The notes under the pieces were generated by a model that was given only the letters and a program-made list of their open reading frames with translations, searched no databases and was not told the origin of the DNA. Below, piece by piece: positions 36,450 through 45,092 of a DNA stretch of 64,000 nt. Position 1 is the first letter of the stretch. Every line of letters starts with the position of its first letter. The DNA is taken from the NCBI GenBank assembly GCA_965218775.1, contig CBDCLS010000006.1:3038001-3102000 (forward strand), in the 5' to 3' direction. A program made the translations under genes and the position numbers. The DNA is from CAUZIZ01 sp965218775. Its GTDB lineage: Bacteria; Acidobacteriota; UBA6911; RPQK01; JAJDTT01.

Positions 36450-37970
36450 TTACTGACGAAAGGCGAAACTGTAGAGCGAGGCATTCTTGAGCCGGAAGCG
36501 GAGGACGACGGGTTGGCGGGCCCACCGGGACAGGTCGGGGCCGTCCGGAAAGGAAAGCTCCTCACGCAGAGAATCACCCGTGAATTCAGAGGGTCCCAAT
36601 CCTGGGATTGGTTGTCCCGCCGCGTCCAGTATCTGCACCAGGATCTTTCCATCGGGTTTTGTCCGGGCATTGATCACCAATCGGGAGCCGCTGAAGGAGA
36701 TGGGGACGGTCATCAAAGTACCCTGTTCAGGGCCGGCGTCCACCGAGACGAATCGATCCAGAGGCCAGGTAGCCAGGCCAATAGAAGCTGTGAAGCGATC
36801 GCGTCCGGTGGGCCGCCCATCCTCAAAATGGGCGCGATAAAGGGCTGGAGTCCCGTGGGTATAGGTGGCGCCGTCGTAGTAGACGCGTATCTCGTCGCCC
36901 ACTCGGAGAGCCCGATTTCCGGTGGCCTGATAGCAGCAGTCCCACTGCCCTACATCAGTCAACGGAATGACGGGTGTCCGAAAGGGCCGTTCCCAGTGGA
37001 AGAGGTCTCTCGAAACCGCCAACTGGACCTCCTGGGGGCCCTCGTGGTTTCCCCAGCGGGCGTTGTTGTTGATGGTGAAGATCCAAGGGAATCCGATGGT
37101 ACAGCTTTCGGCGGTGTAGACGCCAACGCCGTAGTACTCGGTCCGCATCAGCTCAGGGTCGTCGGGCTGGTCGAGGACGGGGCGGACCCGCTCGATCCGT
37201 GCCAGGGATCCGGCGTCGTCCCGTTGGTCCGTCGTCCAGGTGAGGACCGGCTCGGTCCAATCCACGAAGTTGGGGCTGGTAATGGTGTAGAAGAGACGCC
37301 GCTTCTGACCGAGCCAGAAGGTCCGTGCTCTGCTTCCTACCTTCGGAAACATGACGAATAGCTGCCGGCGCTGGTCCCAGAATCCAGTGGTGGCGTCGCC
37401 CACATCGGGCCAGACCGGTCCCTGGCTGTAGGGCCGCCAGTTGAGCCCATCGGGTGAAACATAGGTTCGGGCGAGGGAGCCGATCATCTTGTAGCGACGG
37501 TTAGGATCCGGGTCCCGAGGATCTTTTATGACGTTGCCCAGGGTGGTCCCCATCAGGACGGCGTTGTGCGGCTTACCGTTGCTCGAGGGCAGCGTACCGA
37601 CCAATGGTTTCTCCCATCGAATTCCGTCGCTGCTGATGGCATAGCAGATGAAGTAGCGCTTCTCGAAGTATTCCCTGGAGTCCCCTGCATCCCCCAGGTA
37701 CCACATCTTGAAAATATTCTCTTCCTTGTCGTAGATCACGCTCCCATGCATCTCCAGGCGCCATCCCTCCCAGGGCTGGTCTGCCCGGACCAGCGGATTC
37801 TCGGGATGTAGCGTCCCGGAATGTTGGGTGAAGAAAACTCGATCTGCCCGCTGGACCAGAACCCGGTCCACGAACAGCTGGGCCCGGTCGGCGACGTCGA
37901 AGGGAGAACTCCCGGCCAAGGCTTGAGTCATAACAAAGAGCAGAAAAGAGACCGACCTGAGTATTTTCAT
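36450..37970 (-). CDS. Secreted five-bladed beta-propeller glycosidase-like protein, paralogue 1
   Basis: A 506-residue exported protein with signal peptide (ILRSVSFLLFVMTQALAG). It resembles GH43/GH32-type propellers: QLFVDRVLVQ, then DQPWEGWRLEMHGSVIYD, FKMWYLG, YAISSDGIRWEKP, and blade repeats YVSPDGLNWRP, SPNFVDWTEP, SRDLFHWERP. The C-terminal beta-sandwich runs from FVSVDAGPEQGTLMT to LKNASLYSF. Three relatives with the same plan lie in this window (38322, 45552, 50111). Catalytic acids cannot be assigned by eye. It probably binds or cleaves a glycan in the periplasm. Start ATG 37970. Confidence 0.75.
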   Translation of the reverse strand: MKILRSVSFLLFVMTQALAGSSPFDVADRAQLFVDRVLVQRADRVFFTQHSGTLHPENPLVRADQPWEGWRLEMHGSVIYDKEENIFKMWYLGDAGDSREYFEKRYFICYAISSDGIRWEKPLVGTLPSSNGKPHNAVLMGTTLGNVIKDPRDPDPNRRYKMIGSLARTYVSPDGLNWRPYSQGPVWPDVGDATTGFWDQRRQLFVMFPKVGSRARTFWLGQKRRLFYTITSPNFVDWTEPVLTWTTDQRDDAGSLARIERVRPVLDQPDDPELMRTEYYGVGVYTAESCTIGFPWIFTINNNARWGNHEGPQEVQLAVSRDLFHWERPFRTPVIPLTDVGQWDCCYQATGNRALRVGDEIRVYYDGATYTHGTPALYRAHFEDGRPTGRDRFTASIGLATWPLDRFVSVDAGPEQGTLMTVPISFSGSRLVINARTKPDGKILVQILDAAGQPIPGLGPSEFTGDSLREELSFPDGPDLSRWARQPVVLRFRLKNASLYSFAFRQ

Positions 37971-38105
37971 TACTCCGTTTCTATCACTTGGAATCGAACT
38001 CGACAAGATCAGCAGGAAGGGACTATATGTAAGCTCGTGTTAATCTGTCGTCATGCATCCCTTTCTACCGGCTTGGACCTGGATTCTGTTACAGGTTTCC
38101 GATCC

Positions 38106-38210
38106 GCCAGCGACATGAAGCGAAGCCGCGAACCGGTGAACTGTCAGTAGTATGAAGCCGAGTCCGGCAGAGCCGCGAACGACTTGAGCTGTTAGCAACA
38201 TGAGGCCAAG
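38106..38210. repeat. Three degenerate direct repeats in an otherwise empty spacer
   Basis: Units GCCAGCGACATGAAGCGAAG (38106), GTCAGTAGTATGAAGCCGAG (38143) and GTTAGCAACATGAGGCCAAG (38191) share ATGARGCSRAG. The spacer 37971-38321 lies between divergent genes and shows no other structure. Confidence 0.5.
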
Positions 38211-38321
38211 TTCCGAGGAGAGAGCTGGACAACAGCAAAGTCTCCTTGCTCTCAACAATGAAGTTTCCCACTGATTGATCCAGCGCGGCTTGGGGCAGCC
38301 CTGACCTGAAAGGACCCGCTC

Positions 38322-40871
38322 ATGACCCGAAAAAGATCAAAGCAAGAAATCGCCGTAATCTCCATGTTCCTGGGGTGCCTGATCTACCTGTCAAGCATCG
38401 GCAGCGAGGCCCAGGACCACTGGCTCATGGTAAGGCACCAGGACTATCTCCACCAGAAGCTGATGTTCGACTGGCCCTCGGAGGTCACGGCTTCATCGCT
38501 TGACGTCGACCTGACCATCGTCCAACCCTACGGCTTCAGCCACGGACTCACGGCGGTGGCTTCAAGAGAGAATGACACGGGAGAGCTGGAGATCGAGTTT
38601 CCCCTCCTGGACGAGGGCCGCTACGGCCCTCTTCCGGATTGGCGATGGGACATGGGACATTACCAGTTCCGGCTCCAGCTCTCCAGCCAGGGAAAGAAGG
38701 TAGGCACTCGCAGCCTACAGCTGGACCCACACCCCTTCTTCCCGATGCAGGAGGGGCGGCAGCAGTCCCTGGCGGAGTCCAAATGGTAGATTATCGAGTG
38801 CAGTCCCGAACGTCCCGTCTACATCGATCATCCCGAAATAGGCTATACGATTCGGACGCTTCCCGATCGAGTGAAATCGTGCCGGGTCGAGGTGGACGTA
38901 CTCAGCCCCGAGCAGGCCAGGATCGCAGGCCCGGTAACATTGGATCTGGACCACAACACCCAGCGGCAGAGCTTTGACGGGAAGGACTGGCCCCGGGGTG
39001 AATACTGGCTTCGAGTCCGATTTTTGAAGGACGGAGCGCCGATCGGTCCCTACCTGGTGCGTCAGTTTCGGGTCGAGGACTCCCAGGAGGCGCAGGTGCC
39101 ACGCCTACCACTTCGACCCGGTCTCAAGCCCCAGCATCTGATGGATGATTGGATCCTCGATGCTTCCAGCGGGCTGCGTCACCGACCCGACCCGTTGAGC
39201 CGACTCTCGGACGGTCCCATGGTCAAGCTGGATCAACCCTGGGAGGAAGGTTCTTACGTCGTCTCGATCCGATCTCTCTCTCGCGACCCAGCATCGGGCC
39301 AATACCAAGCCACCTACTACGCCGGAGCGGTGGACGAAGATGCCCTATACCGCCACTTTGGGGGATCTGTCGGACGTCCACGTTATCTCTGTCAGGTGGT
39401 CTCCGCCGACGGCATCCGCTGGCGAAAGCCAAATCTAGGACGAGTCGATTTTCGGGGCTCCAAAGCCAACAATATTCTGCGCGACGTGACCCGGGAGGAC
39501 TTCCTCCAGGACGGAGAGTCCGACAGCTATCCCTATCCCACCAAGGACCGGCCTACCCCAAGCCACTACCGCTTTCGCTTCTACGATCCCAGGCAGGATG
39601 GCGCGGTGGACATGGACCGCTTCGTCCTGCGCTATTTCGCACGAAAGGTGGTCGATTCCCCGACTCAGTACTCGGGGGATTTTCGGCCTCAACCGGCCGA
39701 ATTCTGGCCCCTGGAGCGGAGGGGAAATCTCTTCCTGGCCCTGACCCGGGAACCGATTCTCCGCTCGGGAACCGGGATGACGCTGGGAGTCACGACGGAA
39801 CATGCCTCGACCTACCCCTTCGAGGGGGAGCCCAATGCCTTGTACCAGTCGGCACGATCCACCTTCACTCACTACGATCCCAGGTCCAAGACCTTCTATT
39901 ACTATTTCCGTCCCGAGTCTCCGCCTTATCCTCCCCACGGTGTTTCTCACGAGTACTTCAAGAAGAGCGCCCGACGCTCTCGGGGCCTGCTCTGGAGCCG
40001 AGACGGGAAAACCTGGAACCGGCGCCACATCGTCTCCCCGGATGAGTACGACCTACGCGGCACCACCTTCTACAGTTTCGGCTACGTGTTTCCCGCGGGC
40101 GATGTGGAGTCAGATACGGGAGGTCAGTTGTATTTCGGGACGGTTGTCCACTACAACCTTGTCCTGCAGACCCAGTTTCAAGAGCTGATCTGGAGCCGCG
40201 ACAAGATCCACTGGCACCGCTTCGACGAGGGCCGAATCCCCTGGTTGTCCAACGGACCGGTCGGGACCTTCGATGCCGGCTTCGCCAACAACCTGGCCGA
40301 GTACTATACCGTGACCAACTCCGACGGCGAGGAAGAGTGGTGGTTTCCCTACATGGGGAATCCTGCCCGCTACATGCTGGCCGCCGCCAGGGACACCGTC
40401 AGGAAACGGCGGGTGAAGCTCGATGATCTGGGCTTGGAGTTTTTCAAGACGACTTTTCCCCACTATAACAGGGCTCCCTTCTTCACCAGCTGGGAGGACT
40501 TCTTCAAAGAGTCGCAGTCCTCAGTCTGGATTCCGGGCATGGCGCACTGCAAGGCAGGACGGCTGGGCCACGTGGAGCCTACTTCGGGACAGGGAGAGTT
40601 CACGACCCATCCACTGGTGCAGGAGGGAAACCGCCTCCTGATCAATGCCCGGACCGATCCTGGAGGAAGCATCCGGGTAGAGGTGCAGGACGCCGAGGGC
40701 AACGTCTTTCCCGGCCTGGGATTGGAGGACGCTATGCCCTTTTCCGGAGATGCCGTGGCCCATCCGGTGGAGTGGAAGACGGCCAGCCTGCAGGAGGTCT
40801 TCGGGCGAATAGTCCGTCTGCGGGTGGCCCTGGATAAGGCCCGTCTCTATACCTTCAGAACGGAAATGTAG
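38322..40871 (+). pseudogene. Secreted beta-propeller glycosidase-like protein, paralogue 2, split by an in-frame TAG
   Basis: One frame runs 849 codons from ATG 38322 to the stop at 40871, broken only by TAG at 38787-38789 (codon 156). Sequence on both sides belongs together: before it a signal peptide (ISMFLGCLIYLSS) and a beta domain; after it IIECSPERPVYIDHPEIGYT and a second beta domain, then the propeller (HLMDDWILD, DQPWEEGSYV, VVSADGIRWRKPNLG, SRDGKTWNRR, SRDKIHWHRF) and the C-terminal sandwich (GNVFPGLGLEDAMPF, DKARLYTF). The codon before is TGG; a single TGG-to-TAG change would explain it. Internal reinitiation at ATG 38871 could give a 666-residue product without a signal peptide. 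Confidence 0.75.
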
Positions 40872-40919
40872 AACGGGCCTCAAGTCCAGCCTTCTGGCCG
40901 CCTGAAAAGGAGCAGAACC

Positions 40920-41930
40920 ATGACCAACCTGGTCAACCGTCGCGACTTTGTTCTGGCCCCGGCGCTCGCTTCCGCCGCCTTGGCACGTTGGTCCAAAGCC
41001 AGCCAGAGCAGCCTCGCTCTGCGGGGTTACTACTTCACCTTCATGCGCATGCCCACCTACGGACTTCCGGAGTGGAAACAGATCATCCAGGCCATAGGCT
41101 CAGATGGCGGTAACCTGATCCTGCTCTGGCTGGGAGGCGGCTTCCGCTCGAAGAAGTTCCCGATCACCTGGCAGTACAACCGGGACCACAAGAACATTCA
41201 GAAGGATTTCGTTCGCGAGCTGATCGATTACGCTCACCAGCGGGAAATCCGAATCATTCCGGCACTGACGCCCTTCTCCTACGACGGCGTGAACCAGTAT
41301 CCCTTTGAACACCCTGATTTGAAGGCCGTTCAGAAGGACGGACGCCTGGTCGGTCTGAACGGCATCGATTGCTGGGGCTACGCCCTGAACCCCTCCCGGC
41401 CCGCGGCCCAGCGGTTCATGCTGGAATATGCCCGCGAAATGCTGTTTGACTTCTATCCCAACGCCGACGGTCTGATGCTGGAGTCCTCTGACTACGCCAT
41501 CTGCCATTGTTCCCAATGCGAGGGACACTACTACGAGAGGGAGTTTCAGTTCGTCCGGAAGATCTCGGAGGAAGTCTGGGCAGCAAATCGGAAGGCAATG
41601 GTGTTGATCTATCCCCACTACTTCAGTCAGGCCTCGGTGCCGCGCTTCGAGATCCAGGGTGCTACCCAGGACTTCGATCCCAGATGGACACTCTTCTTCA
41701 CACCCCACAGCGCCCACCTGAACGCCGATCTCATTCAGCGTGCCAGGACCTCAATCTACTGGGATTCGAGTCCGGCAAGGAAGGCGCCACGCCAGATCCA
41801 GCAGGGAGCACGCACTGCCCAGGAGGCAGGTGTTCAGGGCTACGTCCCCTCACTCGAGGGTTTGAGCAGATTGGCAGGGGCTACCGGCTGTGCTGCAGGT
41901 GTCGATCCGAGGGCGCACATCATACAATAA
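40920..41930 (+). CDS. Tat-exported TIM-barrel hydrolase-like protein, C-terminus truncated
   Basis: A 336-residue product with a twin-arginine-like signal (NRRDFVLAPALASAALA). The barrel region contains GGNLILLWLGGG, IRIIPALTPFSYDG, ADGLMLESSDYAICHCSQCEGHYY and IYPHYFSQASVP, recalling glycoside hydrolases that act on acetylated or uronic sugars; the family was not identified. The sequence turns unlike a barrel after GVQGYVPSLEG (about 41860), just before the toxin-antitoxin island, so the normal 3' part was probably lost when that DNA arrived. It lies 48 nt after the propeller gene on the same strand. Confidence 0.7.
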   Translation: MTNLVNRRDFVLAPALASAALARWSKASQSSLALRGYYFTFMRMPTYGLPEWKQIIQAIGSDGGNLILLWLGGGFRSKKFPITWQYNRDHKNIQKDFVRELIDYAHQREIRIIPALTPFSYDGVNQYPFEHPDLKAVQKDGRLVGLNGIDCWGYALNPSRPAAQRFMLEYAREMLFDFYPNADGLMLESSDYAICHCSQCEGHYYEREFQFVRKISEEVWAANRKAMVLIYPHYFSQASVPRFEIQGATQDFDPRWTLFFTPHSAHLNADLIQRARTSIYWDSSPARKAPRQIQQGARTAQEAGVQGYVPSLEGLSRLAGATGCAAGVDPRAHIIQ

Positions 41931-41941
41931 TGTGCTACAAT
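41915..41941 (+). promoter_or_regulatory. Operator-like palindrome and extended -10 before the first antitoxin gene
   Basis: GCACATCAT-ACA-ATAATGTGC (41915-41935) matches in eight of nine arm positions. It abuts TGCTACAAT, an extended -10 hexamer (TACAAT, 41936-41941). Antitoxin start ATG 41949 is a few bases downstream, so the transcript would be nearly leaderless. This fits autoregulation by the toxin-antitoxin complex. Confidence 0.55.
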
Positions 41942-41948
41942 CTTTTCT

Positions 41949-42173
41949 ATGAAGACGCTTTCGGTCAGGGAAATGCGCGCCGCACTGGGGCGTCTGGATC
42001 AGCTGCTGGAGGAGGAGCAGGAAATCATTATCACACGGCGGCGTAAGGCGGTCGCCCGTCTCCTTCCGTTGAAGCCCAGTCGACGCATGCCCTCGCACGG
42101 CCGTATTCGGGCCCAGATGCCGAGACTCTCGTCCAGCACAGGCTTGATTCGTGACGATCGGAATGCCCGCTGA
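41949..42173 (+). CDS. Phd/YefM-type antitoxin
   Basis: A 74-residue antitoxin. The N-terminal DNA-binding fold (MKTLSVREMRAALGRLDQLL, EIIITRRRKAVARLLPL) is of the Phd/YefM group; the C-terminal tail (STGLIRDDRNAR) would bind and block the toxin. The toxin gene begins at the next base (TGA ATG), so they are tightly coupled. Confidence 0.85.
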   Translation: MKTLSVREMRAALGRLDQLLEEEQEIIITRRRKAVARLLPLKPSRRMPSHGRIRAQMPRLSSSTGLIRDDRNAR

Positions 42174-42626
42174 ATGGACGCGCCTTATCTGGATACCTCG
42201 GCGCTAGCCAAGTGGTATCTCAATGAGCCGTTCTCGGAGGCAGTGGACGATTATCTGCTCACGGTTCCCTACGCTTGGATCAGCTCCCTTACTACGCTTG
42301 AGTTCCGCTGCCTGCTGGCAAGGCGTCGACGCTCAGAGCAGATCTCACCGGTAATGGAAGCCAGGGTCTTGGCTCTGTTCGAACAGGACATCGCGGCCGG
42401 GTATCTCCAAGTCATTACATTCGAGCAGAGCCATCTGGAAAGAGCCTCCAGGATTGTGGCCAGCCTACCCGAGCATCCCTTGAGAAGCCTCGACGTTCTT
42501 CATCTGGCTATGCTTGAACACAAGAACATCAGAGCCCTGGCAACGGCGGATCGCATCATGGCCACTGCTGCTGAGGCCATGGGCGTGGCAGTCAAGAAGT
42601 TCTTGCCGGGGCGAAAGAGTACCTGA
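42174..42626 (+). CDS. vapC: PIN-domain ribonuclease toxin (VapC-like)
   Basis: A 150-residue PIN nuclease that cleaves RNA when freed from its antitoxin. Acidic active-site residues are visible in PYLDTSALAKWY (first Asp), SLTTLEFRCLLARR (Glu), PLRSLDVLHLA (Asp) and LATADRIMA (Asp). Normal length. Part of its sequence recurs as a degraded copy at 44595-44768, showing local duplication. Confidence 0.92.
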   Translation: MDAPYLDTSALAKWYLNEPFSEAVDDYLLTVPYAWISSLTTLEFRCLLARRRRSEQISPVMEARVLALFEQDIAAGYLQVITFEQSHLERASRIVASLPEHPLRSLDVLHLAMLEHKNIRALATADRIMATAAEAMGVAVKKFLPGRKST

Positions 42627-42736
42627 GCCTGGGCGGACATGCCGAGCGCAGCGTCCCACCAGACTGGAGGTTGTCTCCGATTGGGGGATTGCGGTATCGG
42701 CGCAGAGCACCTCCTACTCTCGGCTCATAGGCACCG

Positions 42737-42985
42737 TCAGTGACCAGACCGGGGGAGTCCTCCCTCGCGAGTCCGGGTTGAAGGGGCGACAGCATATCCG
42801 CCTGGACCCAGATTCAAGGTCTGCTAAACATCGTGAGGCGATGGAGAAGGACCTCGACGGACCCGCTCCTCCAGAGCCAGCAAGCCCCGTTTGAGTATTG
42901 CTGCGATCGACAGTCCGGTCGCCTCTTTCACCTCCCGCGAGCCATCTTCCGTTTCCAGGTCCAGTCTGACGGTGCGGATGGACAT
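42737..42985 (-). pseudogene. Orphan ribbon-helix-helix antitoxin with an in-frame TAG
   Basis: From ATG 42985 (GAGAGG six nt upstream) the frame reads MSIRTVRLDLETEDGSREVK, then ATGLSIAAILKRGLLALEE, a ribbon-helix-helix DNA-binding unit, and reaches TAG at 42824-42826 after 53 residues. The same frame continues with QTLNLGPGGYAVAPSTRT, which looks like the usual C-terminal tail of this antitoxin type, to TGA at 42737-42739. No toxin gene follows on this strand. The remaining spacer 42627-42736 is empty. Confidence 0.55.
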
Positions 42986-43032
42986 CGAAAGCCTCTCTAG
43001 TTCTCCAGAAAATTGGAGGCTCCATCACGGGC

Positions 43033-43223
43033 AGGGAAGGGGCCATCGTCGTGTTTGCAAGCCGGCGCCAGGATGGTGATGGGAATGGGATATTTGCCAA
43101 ACGATACGACCGGAAGGGAAACGAGATTCGTGCCAATCCGGATATTCGTGGAGCCGGGATCGGCAACGAATTCCAGGTCAACGCCTATACGCGAGGTCTG
43201 CAGGCGGTAGGTTCCGTAGCCAT
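43033..43223 (+). pseudogene. Remnant of a repeat-containing secreted protein
   Basis: The frame encodes REGAIVVFASRRQDGDGNGI, then FAKRYDRKGNEI and GNEFQVNAYTRGLQAVGS. This matches the WxSxxQDGxGxGIFAxRYDxxGN / GxEFxVNxYTxGxQ unit repeated in large surface proteins of many bacteria. Only about one unit remains, with no proper start. Confidence 0.55.
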
Positions 43224-43270
43224 CTGTAACTGCCGATTGACAAGATGACTATATATGGTCAGAATGAAAG

Positions 43271-43528
43271 ATGATGCAAGCCATGGTTTCCGAACTCAAG
43301 GCAAAGCTTAGCGCCTATCTGGCAAAGGTTCGCCAGGGTGAGACGGTGGTTGTCTGTGAACGGAAGACTCCGATCGCGCGAATCGTCCCCTACGAGGGAG
43401 AGCCGGACGACCTTCTGATCGAGCCGGCCTCGCTTCCCGGAAGCGAGCTTATCGACGTCCCTTCGGTCCAACTTCTCAAACCTCTGGATCCGATCCGTTT
43501 GCTTCGTGACGACCGGGATAGTCGATGA
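43271..43528 (+). CDS. Phd/YefM-type antitoxin, second pair
   Basis: An 85-residue antitoxin: SELKAKLSAYLAKVRQGETVVV followed by RKTPIARIVPYEG is the classical N-terminal fold of the group, and the acidic tail ends in PIRLLRDDRDSR, similar to the first pair. Start may be ATG 43271, 43274 or 43283. A near-palindrome GACTATATATGGTC at 43248-43261 is a candidate operator. It overlaps the toxin start by 4 nt. Confidence 0.85.
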   Translation: MMQAMVSELKAKLSAYLAKVRQGETVVVCERKTPIARIVPYEGEPDDLLIEPASLPGSELIDVPSVQLLKPLDPIRLLRDDRDSR

Positions 43529-43944
43529 TTGCCTACCTGGACACCAGCGTCGTGCTCCGTTTCGTATTCCGACAGCAGCCGATTTGGGCGGGATGGGGTA
43601 GCTGGGATGAGGCCTGGTCCAGCGAACTGATGGGTGTGGAGGCTAGACGAACTGTCGATCGTCTTAGGCTGGAGCAAGCGCTCGACGATGAAGGCGTTGC
43701 CCGGAGTCACGAGAGTCTAGCTCATATCGAGCGTGGTGTGGGTTGCATTCGACTGACTCGGCCGGTCTTGAGGCGGACGGCTCTGCCCATGGCAACGGCA
43801 GTCAAGACGTTGGATGCCATCCATCTCTCAAGCGCCATGCTCTACGCTGAGCGTCAAGGCACAGAGCCGGTCTTTGTAACTCACGACGAACGGCAGGGAA
43901 CTGCAGCGCGCGCCCTGGGATTCGATGTGACGGGTCTGGCATGA
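43525..43944 (+). CDS. PIN-domain ribonuclease toxin, second pair
   Basis: A 139-residue PIN nuclease: IAYLDTSVVLRFV (first Asp), SELMGVEARRTVD (Glu), VKTLDAIHLSSAML (Asp) and VFVTHDERQGTAARALGF (Asp region). ATGA overlap with its antitoxin. Less than full similarity to the toxin at 42174, so not a recent duplicate. Confidence 0.9.
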   Translation: MIAYLDTSVVLRFVFRQQPIWAGWGSWDEAWSSELMGVEARRTVDRLRLEQALDDEGVARSHESLAHIERGVGCIRLTRPVLRRTALPMATAVKTLDAIHLSSAMLYAERQGTEPVFVTHDERQGTAARALGFDVTGLA

Positions 43945-44052
43945 CTGCCGTCCCTCCGAGATTCAGGATAAGTCGGAGTTGTTGCGATCCGAACGAGGAT
44001 GACGAGGTCAAACCCCAGGTTTCCACGATAGAGTCGTTGCTGATCAAGGGGC

Positions 44053-44313
44053 CTATCGTCGCCGATAGATGTCTCGACGGTGGCCGACCCTTACGACCAG
44101 AACAGTAAGCTGCTCCTCGCTGACCTCATAGATAACCCGATGTCGCCCCACGCGTAACCTCCGAAGGCCTGAAAACTCGCCCTTCAAAACGCCACCGGCG
44201 AGGGGAGAGACGGTCAGGCGATCGATAGCTTCGATGAGGCGCAGCCGATCGGGCTGGTCAATTCGTTCCAGCGACTTAGCCGCACTGGTCTTAATCTTCA
44301 GAGAGTAGCTCAC
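44053..44313 (-). CDS. RelE/ParE-type toxin
   Basis: An 86-residue toxin of the RelE fold: YSLKIKTSAAKSLERI at the start, LKGEFSGLRRLRVGRHRVIYEV in the core and VRVGHRRDIYRR at the end, with the basic and aromatic residues used for mRNA cleavage on the ribosome by RelE members. Start overlaps the antitoxin gene by 23 nt in another frame. Confidence 0.9.
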   Translation of the reverse strand: MSYSLKIKTSAAKSLERIDQPDRLRLIEAIDRLTVSPLAGGVLKGEFSGLRRLRVGRHRVIYEVSEEQLTVLVVRVGHRRDIYRRR

Positions 44314-44512
44314 GCTTGACCTGTTCCCAGTCGAGGACAGGATCAGCCGGATCCTGAAGAGCCTCCAAACCCAGTCTCAGGTCTTCCAGGTCAGCGAGAT
44401 AGTACTCCAGTGCCTGTCTGACCACTTCGGCGCGGGTGCGCTTCAATCGCTCCGCCGCCTGGTCGATCCGATGGGCCAATTCGTCCGGCAGCCGTGCGCT
44501 CACTTGAATCAC
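44291..44512 (-). CDS. Ribbon-helix-helix antitoxin of the RelE-type toxin
   Basis: A 73-residue protein: VIQVSARLPDELAHRIDQAAER with RTRAEVVRQALEYYL is a ribbon-helix-helix DNA-binding unit; the acidic C-terminus (DPVLDWEQVKRELLSED) is the likely toxin-binding part. GTG 44512 was chosen because GGAGGG stands five nt upstream; a longer frame starts at 44554. Toxin overlap indicates coupling. Confidence 0.85.
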   Translation of the reverse strand: MIQVSARLPDELAHRIDQAAERLKRTRAEVVRQALEYYLADLEDLRLGLEALQDPADPVLDWEQVKRELLSED

Positions 44513-44535
44513 CTGGTCCCTCCACCTGCTTTCTC

Positions 44536-44564
44536 CATATCTCAACGGTATCAATCAATGTCAA
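44536..44564 (-). promoter_or_regulatory. Promoter of the RHH/RelE pair
   Basis: On the minus strand TTGACA (44564-44559), a 17-bp spacer, then GATATG (44541-44536), 24 nt before the GTG start. The -35 box is a perfect consensus; the -10 is weak. Confidence 0.45.
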
Positions 44565-44594
44565 CGACTTCAACCAACTCCTTGGCGACCCTTT

Positions 44595-44768
44595 GAGCTC
44601 CCTTACCTGCTGGCAAGGCGTCGACGTTTAGAGGAGATCTCGCTGCCAATGGACGCGAGGGTCCGGGCTCTCTTTGAGCAGGACACCTCAGCCGGGCAGC
44701 TCCAGCTTGCGGTATTTGAGCAAGGCCAGCTGAAAAGAGCTTCCCGAATTGTGGCCACCCTGCCGAGG
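44595..44768 (+). pseudogene. Degenerate fragment duplicated from the PIN toxin gene at 42174
   Basis: Encodes LLARRRRLEEISLPMDARV, then RALFEQDTSAGQLQLAVFEQ and RASRIVATLP, parallel to LLARRRRSEQISPVMEARV and the residues after it in the intact toxin. The 5' third and the last active-site block are missing, and an internal deletion joins AGCTCCCTTAC directly to CTGCTGGCAAGG. Confidence 0.8.
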
Positions 44769-44802
44769 GCAGTTTCCGCAGAATCTTGCTTTCGGGCTTG
44801 CG

Positions 44803-44819
44803 GTGTCATAATATGACAC
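44803..44819 (+). promoter_or_regulatory. Palindromic operator immediately before hicA
   Basis: GTGTCAT-AAT-ATGACAC ends one base before the hicA ATG and contains a CATAAT hexamer that could be the -10. Transcription would then start at or next to the ATG, giving a leaderless mRNA. HicB proteins are known to bind such palindromes. Confidence 0.6.
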
Positions 44820-44820
44820 T

Positions 44821-45087
44821 ATGGTTCTGGGTGGAAAGCACCGTAGGACAATGGCCGCTCTTTTCTCCGAGCCAGTGTCCGGGAACGTTCCCTGGCGAGA
44901 TGTGGAGAGTCTTCTCAGAGCTTTGGGAGCCGAATTGAGTGAGGGCCGGGGCTCTCGTCTCCGTGTCTTCCTCCACGGTGTCCGGGCCGTGTTCCATCGG
45001 CCGCACCCGCGGAAGGAGAGCGGCAGAGGCACGGTGAAATCCCTCAGACGGTTTTTGTTAGAGGCAGGAGTGAAGCTCGAGGAGTAG
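44821..45087 (+). CDS. hicA: HicA-type mRNA interferase toxin
   Basis: An 88-residue toxin with a double-stranded RNA-binding-like fold. Visible are ALFSEPVSGNVPWRDVESLL, GAELSEGRGSRLRVFL and VFHRPHPRKESGRGTVKSLRRFL; the HRPHP histidine is the likely catalytic residue. This N-terminus matches the longer HicA subtype, supporting ATG 44821. hicB starts 5 nt after the stop. Confidence 0.92.
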   Translation: MVLGGKHRRTMAALFSEPVSGNVPWRDVESLLRALGAELSEGRGSRLRVFLHGVRAVFHRPHPRKESGRGTVKSLRRFLLEAGVKLEE

Positions 45088-45092
45088 GGATC

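Noticed and set aside
36315..37361. 348-codon open frame on the plus strand
   Set aside because: Antisense of propeller paralogue 1; composition G/S/R rich without motifs.
38106..38210. Possible CRISPR array
   Set aside because: Three poorly matching units with unequal spacing and no cas genes.
38787..38789. Pyrrolysine codon
   Set aside because: Normal TAG stops occur nearby and no pyl gene is in the window; kept only as an alternative to nonsense mutation.
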